Positions 1-7,162 of a stretch of 12,862 bases of DNA are shown here, in pieces (within the stretch, counting starts at the first letter, position 1; each line of letters begins with the position of its first letter). The notes below the pieces were generated by a model, which did not search any database, was not told where the DNA came from, and saw only the letters and a program-made list of their open reading frames with translations. Source of the stretch: Legionellales bacterium (lineage in GTDB: Bacteria; Pseudomonadota; Gammaproteobacteria; WLWR01); assembly GCA_012103495.1 (NCBI GenBank), contig WLWR01000025.1, positions 1 to 12,862 of the forward strand, given 5' to 3'. The translations under genes and the position numbers were made by a program.

Positions 1-851
1 GTTATTTACCCAAAGGGTGGACGTTGACTTACGCTGATCAAATGCGTCAGCAAGATCCGCAAGCGGTGATTGATGCAGCCAAAGAATCGATGGCGATTCA
101 AGTTACGGCGATGTTGGCTTGGCTTGATCAAGGCATTCCAGTGTTTGATTATGGAAACAACATTCGCCAGATGGCATTGGAGGCGGGTGTGCGCGATGCG
201 TTTCGTATTCCAGGATTTGTGTCTGAATACATTCGTCCATTGTTTTGTGTGGGCAAAGGACCGTTTCGTTGGGTTGCTTTGTCCGGTGATCCCAATGACA
301 TTTATCGCACTGATGAAAAGATAAAACAATTGTTGCCTGATGATGCATCGTTGCATCGTTGGTTGGATTTGGCCAAGCAGAAAATTCAATTTCAAGGGTT
401 GCCGGCGCGTATTTGTTGGTTGGGATTGGGTGATCGCCTCAAGGTGGGATTGGCGTTTAATGAAATGGTGACGTTGGGAGAATTGAGTGCGCCGGTGGTG
501 ATCGGTCGCGATCATTTAGACACCGGTTCGGTGGCCAGTCCCAACCGAGAAACAGAAGGCATGCTGGATGGTTCGGATGCGGTATCCGATTGGGTGTTTT
601 TAAACGCGTTACTCAATTGTGCGGGTGGGGCGACGTGGGTGTCGGTGCATCATGGGGGTGGGGTGGGAATGGGGTATTCACAACATGCGGGATTTGTCAT
701 TGTGTGTGATGGTAGCAAAGCGGCGGCGCAACGTTTGCAGCGAGTGTTGACCAATGATCCGGCGATCGGGGTCATGCGTCATGCCGATGCTGGTTATTCA
801 ATAGCGCAACAATGTGCGCGGGAACATCGATTGTGGATTCCGACTAAATAG
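1..851 (+). CDS. hutU: Urocanate hydratase (urocanase), C-terminal half, 5' truncated by window edge
   Basis: Second enzyme of histidine degradation: hydrates urocanate to imidazolonepropionate in the cytoplasm using tightly bound NAD+. The frame is open from the first base, so the N-terminal half lies outside; about 283 of the usual roughly 555 residues are present. Hallmarks in order are YLPKGW at the edge, FDYGNNIRQMA, the PGFV..YIRPLFC and GPFRWVALSGDP blocks, GLPARICW with the family's catalytic cysteine (codon 414-416), VIGRDHLDTGSVASPNRET, DGSDAVSDW, HHGGGVGMGYSQH and MRHADAGY. No disruption is seen. The TTG at 24 is an internal leucine codon, not a start. It ends 17 bases from the convergent kinase-like gene. 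hutH, for the preceding step, is on the same strand beyond that gene, so the two hut genes may once have been adjacent. Confidence 0.97.
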   Translation, partial: YLPKGWTLTYADQMRQQDPQAVIDAAKESMAIQVTAMLAWLDQGIPVFDYGNNIRQMALEAGVRDAFRIPGFVSEYIRPLFCVGKGPFRWVALSGDPNDIYRTDEKIKQLLPDDASLHRWLDLAKQKIQFQGLPARICWLGLGDRLKVGLAFNEMVTLGELSAPVVIGRDHLDTGSVASPNRETEGMLDGSDAVSDWVFLNALLNCAGGATWVSVHHGGGVGMGYSQHAGFVIVCDGSKAAAQRLQRVLTNDPAIGVMRHADAGYSIAQQCAREHRLWIPTK

Positions 852-868
852 TGAATGTTAGGATGCTG

Positions 869-2254
869 TTAGCCCCGCAATGCCTGAGATACAGCGGTTT
901 GTGTCTGTGTTTGTAATTCTTTATAACTGGTTGTTTGATACCCTAACCAAGAGAGGATACAACCAATTCTAGATGTGTGTTGTTGTAGCAATTCTGTGGC
1001 TGTGTGGTGGTTGTCGCCAACAGCACCCGGTGTGTGGGTATTTTCTGGCAGTGATATCAATTTTTGTATCATCACTTGTTTAATAGTTCTTAATGCCTGT
1101 TGGTAAGATTGGGTGCGCCCAGTGGAGCCGAATAAACGAAAAAAACCTCGTTCTTTAGACAAGATGGTATGGTGATTTTTGATGTGAGTGAATATGCTAA
1201 TTAACTGCTTCAAAGTGTGTGCTTGGTAACAGGATGTAGTTAGGTAATGTGGTGTGATACTTGCTTTGGGGAGGTTAAAATCATTGCTAGGGTTAAGTGG
1301 AGCTAAGCATACAGCTTGATGCAATTGATTGAAATTGTTTATAAACCTGTTAAGTGTTTCCTTACTGTAATAGTGAGAAAACCATGTGTGGTAATCAGCC
1401 TCTGTCCATTTTTCCTGTGGATTTTCTACGATGTTTGATTTTTCTGCTGCCAAATCTATTTCAAAACTTAAATAAGGTTCACATAGATTGTATAACAACA
1501 TATTCTGTCGGTCGTTCGTAGGGAATAGAGTTAGCAGGGATTCAAAATCTCTGGCGAAAACTTTGATCTTTCTAATTAACTCAGCGTTAGTTTCATCTGT
1601 GTGAGCAAGCTTATAAAGGGCTCTTTGCTGTGGCGATTCAGACAGTTGGTTTGCGGGGGCTGCAAGAATGTCTTCAACATGTTCGGTAGTATAGTGATTT
1701 GGATCAATCAGTAAAATAGATCGATCGTCTCTTACTATTAGATTTTCTGGCCGAATGTTGCCATGAGGAATACCGTGATGGTAATAATGATCGTGCAAAC
1801 TTGTTAAGATACGGTTAAATAAATGAAACCGTCCCAGTGTCGATAAATCGGTGCGCCAATTTTTTCTAGACGTTGGCTCGAAAAAATCTCGGGTGATATC
1901 GTTGCCTAAATGTGGAATCAACGAAGCATGGGTTGTGTCAGTGACCTCAATGTTTGCCCGTTCAAAAAACGCTAAGGCTTCAGGTCTGGCTCGGGTGATC
2001 AGGTTCGGTTGTTGTTTTTTGTCGCTCACCTGAGGAAGCATATCTGGCTTCGATAGTTTTAAGATAAATTGTTTACCGTTGGCATCATGTAATAATAGAG
2101 TGGCTTTATGGAGAATGGCTGGGGTTGTTTCATTCTCTTTTGCTTCTGGGTACGTTCTATTTTCTTCTTCTGTCTTTAAAACTTTCACAAGAGTATAGTT
2201 TGGTGGAAGGTGGGGAGCGTAGTCAAAAGTGGAAGGGGATTTTCTATTTGACAT
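869..2254 (-). CDS. Protein kinase-like protein with HGN in place of HRD, possible pseudokinase or effector
   Basis: A 461-residue protein with a eukaryotic-type kinase-like core in the N-terminal half and a C-terminal extension I cannot assign. Visible elements: candidate beta3 lysine K66 in KQFILK; candidate helix-C glutamate E92 in ARPEAL; a catalytic-loop-like segment HGNIRPEN at 164-171, with Asn166 where active kinases carry the catalytic Asp but with the following Asn171 kept; and LLIDPN at 182-186 in the DFG position, with Asp184 kept. No signal peptide or membrane segment is apparent. Residues 367-393 hold a compact motif (KERGFFRLFG..GRTQSYQQAL..IK). The gene is AT-rich (for example 17 G+C of 60 at 1441-1500) beside hut genes with 35-36 of 60 in sampled lines, which suggests separate acquisition. 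It sits between hutU and hutH in opposite orientation. The start ATG (2252-2254) lacks a strong ribosome-binding site. Kinase-fold assignment is moderately sure; enzymatic activity and any secretion are unknown. Confidence 0.75.
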   Translation of the reverse strand: MSNRKSPSTFDYAPHLPPNYTLVKVLKTEEENRTYPEAKENETTPAILHKATLLLHDANGKQFILKLSKPDMLPQVSDKKQQPNLITRARPEALAFFERANIEVTDTTHASLIPHLGNDITRDFFEPTSRKNWRTDLSTLGRFHLFNRILTSLHDHYYHHGIPHGNIRPENLIVRDDRSILLIDPNHYTTEHVEDILAAPANQLSESPQQRALYKLAHTDETNAELIRKIKVFARDFESLLTLFPTNDRQNMLLYNLCEPYLSFEIDLAAEKSNIVENPQEKWTEADYHTWFSHYYSKETLNRFINNFNQLHQAVCLAPLNPSNDFNLPKASITPHYLTTSCYQAHTLKQLISIFTHIKNHHTILSKERGFFRLFGSTGRTQSYQQALRTIKQVMIQKLISLPENTHTPGAVGDNHHTATELLQQHTSRIGCILSWLGYQTTSYKELQTQTQTAVSQALRG

Positions 2255-2279
2255 GGTAAATTAAAGCTCAAAAAATAAC

Positions 2280-2308
2280 ACTTTATCACCAGTATCAAGG
2301 CTTGTAAA
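2280..2308 (-). promoter_or_regulatory. Predicted sigma70-like promoter of the kinase-like gene
   Basis: Read on the - strand: TTTACA (2303-2308), a 17-base spacer, then TAAAGT (2280-2285), about 25 bases upstream of the start codon. Hexamers match the consensus at 5/6 and 4/6 positions and the spacing is ideal. The -35 box lies inside the inverted repeat at 2302-2315. Confidence 0.45.
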
Positions 2309-2315
2309 GATACAA
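2302..2315. promoter_or_regulatory. Inverted repeat TTGTA-N4-TACAA, candidate repressor operator
   Basis: A perfect 5+5 inverted repeat with the centre AAGA in the divergent region between the kinase-like gene and hutH. Its half-sites resemble those of GntR/HutC-type operators known from Pseudomonas hut promoters, which have a CTTGTA..TACAAG form with a 2-base centre; here the centre is 4 bases. It overlaps the predicted -35 box of the kinase-like gene and lies about 150 bases upstream of hutH. Regulation of either gene by a HutC homologue is inference. Confidence 0.35.
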
Positions 2316-2427
2316 ATTGTTTTTATCCCTTTGAAAAATGTAACTAATTTGTAAGAAAATATAGCGGAGTCCAACGGGCTTGATGTGCCGATAATAGAGG
2401 ACAAGGGGAATTCCTGATAGCCAGTCC

Positions 2428-2433
2428 TATAAT
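2428..2433 (+). promoter_or_regulatory. Consensus -10 box TATAAT, candidate hutH promoter
   Basis: A perfect TATAAT lies 34 bases upstream of the hutH ATG. No recognisable -35 hexamer occurs 16-18 bases upstream (that stretch reads GGGGAA), and there is no TGn extension. Initiation here would need an activator, or the match is chance in AT-rich DNA. Confidence 0.3.
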
Positions 2434-2467
2434 TTGAATATCAAGTACAAAAAATTGTCAGCACACA

Positions 2468-4015
2468 ATGACAGCAAAACCATTTCATTTTACAGCGGGG
2501 CATCTCACTTTATCCGATTTTTATCGATTGTGGCATCAACATCAACCGGTGCGATTGGCATCGATCAATCAGATTCAAGTTGAGCAAGCCGCGCAAGTGG
2601 TGATGGATGCCATTGAGCAACCGCAGGCTATTTATGGAATCAACACGGGCATGGGAGCGTTGGCGCAGACTTCGATTCAATGGGACGATTTACTCATCTT
2701 ACAGCATCATGTGTTGTTATCTCATGCGATTGGTAGCGGTCCTTTGTTGGCCGATGTCATTGTACGGCTGGCTTTACTACTGAAAATCAATACCTTGGCT
2801 CAAGGGTATTCGGGGGTGGGTTGGGAGTTAATCCAAACGCTCGTCAGTTTATACAATCAGCAATTGTATCCTTGCGTGCTGGCGCAAGGGTCGGTCGGTG
2901 CTTGTGGTGATTTAGCGCCGCTAGCCTTTTTGAGTTTGCCATTGATAGGAGAGGGAACGGTACGTTACAAAGATCAAATCATTAGTGGAGATCAAGCGTT
3001 GCGACAAGGGCATTTGTCACCGTTAATGTTGCAACCCAAAGAAGGGTTAGCGTTGGTAAATGGCTTGCAAATTACCACGGCTATTTTATTGCATGCTTAT
3101 TTTGTTTTGGAACGGATTATCAGTCAGGCTTTCATCGCTGGCTGTTTGTCATTGATTGCGGCACGAGGATCGTTGATGCCTTTTCAAGATCGGTTGCACG
3201 CGTTGCGTAATCATCCTGGGCCGCGGCATTGTGCCCGCTTGATTCGTCAATTGGTCGAACAATGCGGTGCGCAATGGACACCGCATCGGACACAAGATCC
3301 TTATTCACTTCGTTGTCAGGCGCAGGTATTAGGAGCTTGTTTACAATTGATTGAACAGGTCCACCACACGTTAACGATTGAAATCAATGCGGTATCGGAT
3401 AATCCCATTGTGTTTTCCGCTACTCATGACATCGCTTCTGGTGGAAACTTTCATGGTGAAGTGTTGGCGCTGGCGGCGGATCAATTGGCATTGGCCATTG
3501 CGGAAATCGGCAGTATTGCCGAGCGACGTATGGCGTTCTTACTCGATGAACATTTAAGTGGCTTGCCAGCTTTTTTAGTAAAAGACAGTGGGGTGAATTC
3601 TGGATTGATGTTGGCGCAGGTAACTGCCGCGGCGTTGGTCAGCGAAAATAAAGCACTGGCGCATCCTCGAAGTGTAGACAGCATCCCTACCTCAATCAAT
3701 CAAGAAGATCATGTGAGTATGTCCACTCAAGCTAGCCATCGATTGCTGACCATGCTGGATCAGCTTGCGACGGTGGTGACTTTGGAATTGATTGCGGCAA
3801 CTCAAGGGTTGCGGTTGAGACAAACTGATCTTCTGCAAGGAACATTAGGCCAACACTGGCAACAATTACAGTCGATACTGCCGGATGCTCAGCAAGATCA
3901 TTTATTACAACCGGCGGTGGAATGCATTAAACAACGCATGTTAACGCAAGAACCGAGCATTACTGTATATTGGTGGGAAGGCGATATGAAGAGAAAGGTG
4001 TCCCAGCCAAACTAG
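2468..4015 (+). CDS. hutH: Histidine ammonia-lyase with Ala-Cys-Gly in place of the Ala-Ser-Gly MIO triad
   Basis: First step of histidine degradation: non-oxidative deamination of L-histidine to urocanate, in the cytoplasm, normally as a homotetramer. The 515 residues match the usual length of about 510. The electrophilic MIO cofactor forms by cyclisation of Ala-Ser-Gly; here the loop is GSVGACGDLAPLAF, with Cys146 (TGT at 2903-2905) replacing Ser. Other active-site residues are in place: Tyr56 (YGINTG), His86 (SHA.G), Asn198, Tyr279 and Arg282 (QDPYSLRCQ), Phe328 (GGNFHGE) and Glu413 (NQEDHVSM). The SH and QE pair point to histidine rather than tyrosine or phenylalanine as substrate. Nearby departures from the common pattern are NGLQ for NGTQ, PLAF for PLAH and QAQV for QPQV. 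A laboratory Ser-to-Cys change in Pseudomonas putida HutH is reported to remain active, so this enzyme may well work. The ATG has no clear Shine-Dalgarno sequence. Confidence 0.95.
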   Translation: MTAKPFHFTAGHLTLSDFYRLWHQHQPVRLASINQIQVEQAAQVVMDAIEQPQAIYGINTGMGALAQTSIQWDDLLILQHHVLLSHAIGSGPLLADVIVRLALLLKINTLAQGYSGVGWELIQTLVSLYNQQLYPCVLAQGSVGACGDLAPLAFLSLPLIGEGTVRYKDQIISGDQALRQGHLSPLMLQPKEGLALVNGLQITTAILLHAYFVLERIISQAFIAGCLSLIAARGSLMPFQDRLHALRNHPGPRHCARLIRQLVEQCGAQWTPHRTQDPYSLRCQAQVLGACLQLIEQVHHTLTIEINAVSDNPIVFSATHDIASGGNFHGEVLALAADQLALAIAEIGSIAERRMAFLLDEHLSGLPAFLVKDSGVNSGLMLAQVTAAALVSENKALAHPRSVDSIPTSINQEDHVSMSTQASHRLLTMLDQLATVVTLELIAATQGLRLRQTDLLQGTLGQHWQQLQSILPDAQQDHLLQPAVECIKQRMLTQEPSITVYWWEGDMKRKVSQPN

Positions 4016-4311
4016 TCAACTGAGCCGGATTTACCTCTATGGTGGTGACCTAATCGATGCTTCAGGCTTCCTGCTGCTTATGACAGGCTTGCACACCGCA
4101 TCGTCACATTGGTCTCCTTGTCTTACACTAAATTGGTTCAGTTAGTTCCACTAGGAAACACCTTTAATTTAAGTTTAGTTGGTGGTCTGATTTTTTCAAG
4201 AAATAACTCAACTTTATCAAGCAGTTGTGCAATGTTGTGATTGCTGGCAAATGAAAATCGATGAACTATGCTTACAAAAGAGACAAAAACAAAAACAGTT
4301 AGGAGAGGATA
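4016..4311. other. Intergenic region hutH-hfq with no convincing gene
   Basis: Two compositionally different halves. Bases 4021-4120 have 52 G+C of 100 and contain an interrupted inverted repeat. Bases 4121-4300 have 57 of 180 and look like an AT-rich 5' regulatory region. A strong ribosome-binding site AGGAGAGG (4301-4308) precedes hfq. No tRNA, no clear terminator and no clean sigma70 promoter were recognised. A + strand frame stays open from 3990 to the TAG at 4141-4143 but overlaps the end of hutH and has no good start or ribosome-binding site, so I do not call it a gene. Confidence 0.6.
4045..4107. repeat. Interrupted inverted repeat, possible structured RNA or element remnant
   Basis: GTGAC (4045-4049) and GATGC (4056-4060) together are complementary to GCATCGTCAC (4098-4107), giving a 10-base-pair stem with a 6-base bulge (CTAATC) on one side. 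The 37-base loop carries the direct repeat CAGGCTT at 4063-4069 and 4084-4090, and a CAGG/CCTG mini-hairpin. I do not recognise a known riboswitch, small RNA or insertion-sequence end. The structure is visible by eye only; its stability was not computed. Confidence 0.4.
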
Positions 4312-4554
4312 ATGGCTAAGGGGCAAAGTTTACAAGACCCATTTCTCAATGCGTTGCGCAAACAGAAAATTCCTGTTTCTGTGTTTTTGGTCAATGGTAT
4401 TAAATTACACGGCGTGGTTGATGCGTATGATCAATATGTTATCATGCTGAAGAATGCGGTAACGCAAATGGTTTACAAACATGCAGTGTCAACGGTTGTG
4501 CCATCCCAAGCAGTAAAAATGCAATCTGATGAATTCAGTGAGACGGATTCTTAA
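4312..4554 (+). CDS. hfq: RNA chaperone Hfq
   Basis: Sm-like hexameric RNA chaperone that pairs small RNAs with mRNAs. At 80 residues it is short, with only a small acidic tail after the Sm fold. The N-terminus MAKGQSLQDPFLNALR is family-typical, with Gln8 and Asp9 of the proximal RNA site. The second Sm motif is intact as YKHAVSTVVP with Lys56 and His57. Rim residues are Arg16, Lys17 and Lys19. The aromatic positions differ from E. coli: Phe25 for Tyr on the distal face, and Tyr39 and Tyr42 for Phe. These are conservative. The start is fixed by AGGAGAGG three bases upstream of the ATG. The gene is 15 bases before hflX, the usual pairing. Confidence 0.98.
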   Translation: MAKGQSLQDPFLNALRKQKIPVSVFLVNGIKLHGVVDAYDQYVIMLKNAVTQMVYKHAVSTVVPSQAVKMQSDEFSETDS

Positions 4555-4569
4555 AGTAAACGAGGTGAT

Positions 4570-5835
4570 TTGTTGCCAAACGTGGTGCCACAATCTGAAC
4601 GAGTGTTGTTAATTCATATTCAATTTGCCAAAGGGTTTGAACAACAGCACGATTTACAAGAGTTTCAAGCGTTAGTTTCTTCCACCGGCGCCAAACCCCT
4701 TGCAACCCTAACTCACACCCGCGCCGTACCGGATGCCAAATATTTTATGGGCAGCGGTAAAGCGCAGCAATTGCGTGAGCAGGTGCGGGCTGATCAGCCC
4801 GACTTGGTGGTATTTAATCATGATTTAACTCCCGCACAAGAACGAAATTTAGAGCGATTGATCCAATGTCGTGTGTTGGATCGGACTGGCTTGATTTTAG
4901 ATATTTTTGCTCAACGTGCACGCTCACACGCGGGTAAGTTGCAAGTGGAGTTGGCTCAATTGCAACACTTATCCACTCGGTTGGTGCGTGGATGGACTCA
5001 TTTGGAGCGGCAAAAAGGTGGGATTGGTTTGCGGGGACCAGGTGAAACTCAATTGGAAACCGATCGACGATTGTTACGCAATCGGATCAAAACCATTCAT
5101 AAACGATTGGCGAAAGTGACTCAGCAACGTGAGCAAAATCGTGGCAATCGTCTTCATGCGCAAGTGCCAACCGTTGCGTTGGTTGGCTATACCAATGCTG
5201 GTAAATCATCACTATTTAATCAACTTACTGGCGAGACAATGTATGCTGCCGATCAATTATTCGCAACGTTGGATCCCACCACGCGCAGTTTGCATGTTCC
5301 TGGGGTTGGTACCACGGTGTTAATCGATACAGTTGGTTTCATGAGTCATTTACCGCATGATTTGATTGAATCTTTCAAATCCACATTGGAAGAAACCTGT
5401 CACGCCGATTTGCTATTACACGTTGTCGACTTGGCAAATCCACAGTGGTTAGAGCAAATTGAACAAGTTAATGAAGTGCTGCACACGATTGAGGCTTTGC
5501 AGATTCCACAATTGTTGGTATATAACAAAATTGATTTAATTGCTGGTTGTCAGGCACGATTGGAGTTGAACGAAGAAGTGACGTTGCCTGGTAAAGTCTG
5601 GATTTCCGCGCAGCAAGCGTCAGGGTTGGATTTATTAATTCAAGCCATTGGTAAACAGCTATCAATCAAACCATTAAAAAAGCAAATTCAATTACAGCCC
5701 CATCAAGGAAGATTGCGTGCTCAATTATACCAGTTGGGTGTGGTGATGAATGAGTGGATCCTAGAAGAAGGGCATTGGTTGTTGGATTTGAATATCGCTG
5801 AAAAAGACTATCAACGGTTGTTTCCCATCGATTGA
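4570..5835 (+). CDS. hflX: Ribosome-associated GTPase HflX
   Basis: GTPase of the Obg-HflX group that binds the 50S subunit and helps split or rescue stalled ribosomes. The 421 residues match the E. coli length (426). The N-terminal HflX domain includes DR.GLILDIFAQRA at about 104-117 and the signature GPGETQLETDRR (156-167). The G domain has the P-loop GYTNAGKS (206-213), switch II DTVGF (253-257) and NKID (319-322), followed by SAQQASGLD as the G5 region. The start is TTG at 4570; a second TTG follows at 4573 and sits slightly better behind the GAGGTG (4562-4567), so the true start may be one codon later. Probably cotranscribed with hfq. Confidence 0.97.
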   Translation: MLPNVVPQSERVLLIHIQFAKGFEQQHDLQEFQALVSSTGAKPLATLTHTRAVPDAKYFMGSGKAQQLREQVRADQPDLVVFNHDLTPAQERNLERLIQCRVLDRTGLILDIFAQRARSHAGKLQVELAQLQHLSTRLVRGWTHLERQKGGIGLRGPGETQLETDRRLLRNRIKTIHKRLAKVTQQREQNRGNRLHAQVPTVALVGYTNAGKSSLFNQLTGETMYAADQLFATLDPTTRSLHVPGVGTTVLIDTVGFMSHLPHDLIESFKSTLEETCHADLLLHVVDLANPQWLEQIEQVNEVLHTIEALQIPQLLVYNKIDLIAGCQARLELNEEVTLPGKVWISAQQASGLDLLIQAIGKQLSIKPLKKQIQLQPHQGRLRAQLYQLGVVMNEWILEEGHWLLDLNIAEKDYQRLFPID

Positions 5836-5885
5836 ACATTTATAAACGTTGCTCAAATCAGTGGCAAGGTTTCTACATTTAGCTA

Positions 5886-5914
5886 TTGCGCTTCGCATGA
5901 ACCATCCCTAAAAT
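5886..5914 (+). promoter_or_regulatory. Predicted sigma70-like promoter upstream of hflK
   Basis: TTGCGC (5886-5891), a 17-base spacer and TAAAAT (5909-5914) lie about 64 bases before the hflK ATG, inside the 139-base gap after hflX. This gap is the only wide one in the hfq-purA cluster, which fits an internal promoter driving hflK-hflC-purA. Prediction by eye. Confidence 0.4.
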
Positions 5915-5977
5915 ACCGTTACTTTGCAATCAGTGCTTGGTTCAAACCGGCATGAGATGATTTTGGGGAGATGATTG

Positions 5978-7162
5978 ATGGGGTGGAACGATTCGGGGAA
6001 GGGTGATAAAGATAACGATCCCTGGGGTAATGGCGGCAAACAACAACCGCCAGATTTAGATGAAATATTAAAGAAGATTCAGCAAAAATGGGCGGGTGTT
6101 TTTCGTTCTGGTAAAGGTCGGGGCGCTGGGAAAGATAAAAATAATGGCGCGGGCAGACTCAACATGATTGGGATTGCAGCGATCTTAGTGGTTTTCTTGG
6201 TAATTTGGTTTTTAGCTGGGTTTTTTATTGTCAAACCTGCTGAGCAAGCAGTGATTTTGCAATTTGGCAAATATGTGAAAACGGTTGATCCTGGTTTGCA
6301 TTGGATTCCCAGAATCATTCGCAGTAAAGAAATTATTAATGTTGAAAAGATCGATAACTTTTCTTATTCCGCACAGATGTTAAACAAAGATGAGAATATT
6401 GTCTTGGTGTCTATGGCGGTGCAATATCGGATTAATAATCCAGAAAATTTTTTATTCAATGTTGTGAATCCGGTGGAAAGTTTGCAACAAGCCACAGCCA
6501 GTTCTTTACGACAAGTGGTAGGACATACTACTTTAGACGAAGTGTTGACCACCGGTCGTGAAAAAGTTCGGCAAGATGTATCTACTTTGCTTAAACAAGT
6601 TTTAGAACGCTATAACATTGGAATCATGATCACCGATGTGGCAATGCTGCCAGCGCGTGCGCCCGATGAAGTGAAAGAAGCTTTTGATGACGCCATCAAA
6701 GCGCAGGAAGATGAGCAGCGCTTCGTCAACCAGGCGCAAGCATACGTGGCCAGCGTGATCCCCATCGCACATGGGCAAGCTTCCCGTATTTTTGAAGAGG
6801 CGAAAGCTTATGAAGAACGTACCGTGTTGGCTGCGCAAGGAGAGAGTTCGCGATTCTTAGCGATCCTCACAGAGTATAATAAAGCACCGGGTGTGACACG
6901 CGACCGCTTGTATTTAGACGCATTAAAAGACGTTTATCATGGATCGAATAAAATATTGGTCGATGTTCCCGAAGGAAATAACTTGTTATATTTACCGTTG
7001 GATCGAATGGGGTTACCAGTAAGCCCTTCTAGCACGACCCCTGTTGATATCAATACGGATGGTTACTCATCCTCCAATACTCGTTATCCGGAGGTCAGTT
7101 CCCAAAGACAAAATGTGCGACCGTCGCGGGACAGTTACGTTGGCCGTGGAGGAACTCAATAA
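5978..7162 (+). CDS. hflK: HflK, SPFH-domain membrane protein of the FtsH-HflKC complex
   Basis: Forms with HflC a large inner-membrane assembly on the periplasmic side that encloses and modulates the FtsH protease. The N-terminus MGWNDSGKGDKDNDPWG and PPDLDE (24-29) match the conserved HflK cytoplasmic leader. A Lys/Gly-rich linker precedes one transmembrane helix (about residues 62-85), followed by the SPFH domain beginning KPAEQAVILQFGKY. A long charged helical stretch and a polar, probably disordered tail finish the protein. The ATG at 5978 is chosen because GGGGAG (5965-5970) is seven bases upstream and the protein then starts as in homologues; a TTG one codon earlier and an out-of-frame ATG at 5971 are less likely. 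The stop overlaps the hflC start by one base (TAATG), implying translational coupling. Confidence 0.97.
   Translation: MGWNDSGKGDKDNDPWGNGGKQQPPDLDEILKKIQQKWAGVFRSGKGRGAGKDKNNGAGRLNMIGIAAILVVFLVIWFLAGFFIVKPAEQAVILQFGKYVKTVDPGLHWIPRIIRSKEIINVEKIDNFSYSAQMLNKDENIVLVSMAVQYRINNPENFLFNVVNPVESLQQATASSLRQVVGHTTLDEVLTTGREKVRQDVSTLLKQVLERYNIGIMITDVAMLPARAPDEVKEAFDDAIKAQEDEQRFVNQAQAYVASVIPIAHGQASRIFEEAKAYEERTVLAAQGESSRFLAILTEYNKAPGVTRDRLYLDALKDVYHGSNKILVDVPEGNNLLYLPLDRMGLPVSPSSTTPVDINTDGYSSSNTRYPEVSSQRQNVRPSRDSYVGRGGTQ

Noticed and set aside
6..515. A 169-codon open frame on the - strand
   Set aside because: It is antisense to strongly conserved hutU sequence and has no ribosome-binding site or recognisable protein features.
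2468..4015. hutH as a tyrosine or phenylalanine ammonia-lyase or aminomutase
   Set aside because: The substrate-site residues (SHA.G and NQEDH) are of the histidine type and the gene shares its locus with hutU.
4148..4196. T-run (4191-4196) after short complementary bases, as a hutH terminator
   Set aside because: Only four-base-pair stems with long loops can be drawn, too weak for an intrinsic terminator.
4245..4272. TGGCAA-N16-TATGCT as an hfq promoter
   Set aside because: The -35 match is 3 of 6 and the -10 match 4 of 6; not better than chance in this AT-rich stretch.
4138..4326. A 62-codon - strand frame running through the hfq upstream region
   Set aside because: Its start lies inside the hfq coding sequence, it has no ribosome-binding site and its sequence is unlike any protein I know.
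5971..6006. ATG at 5971 as the hflK start
   Set aside because: It is out of frame with hflK and reaches a stop after 11 codons; the ATG at 5978 gives the conserved HflK N-terminus.
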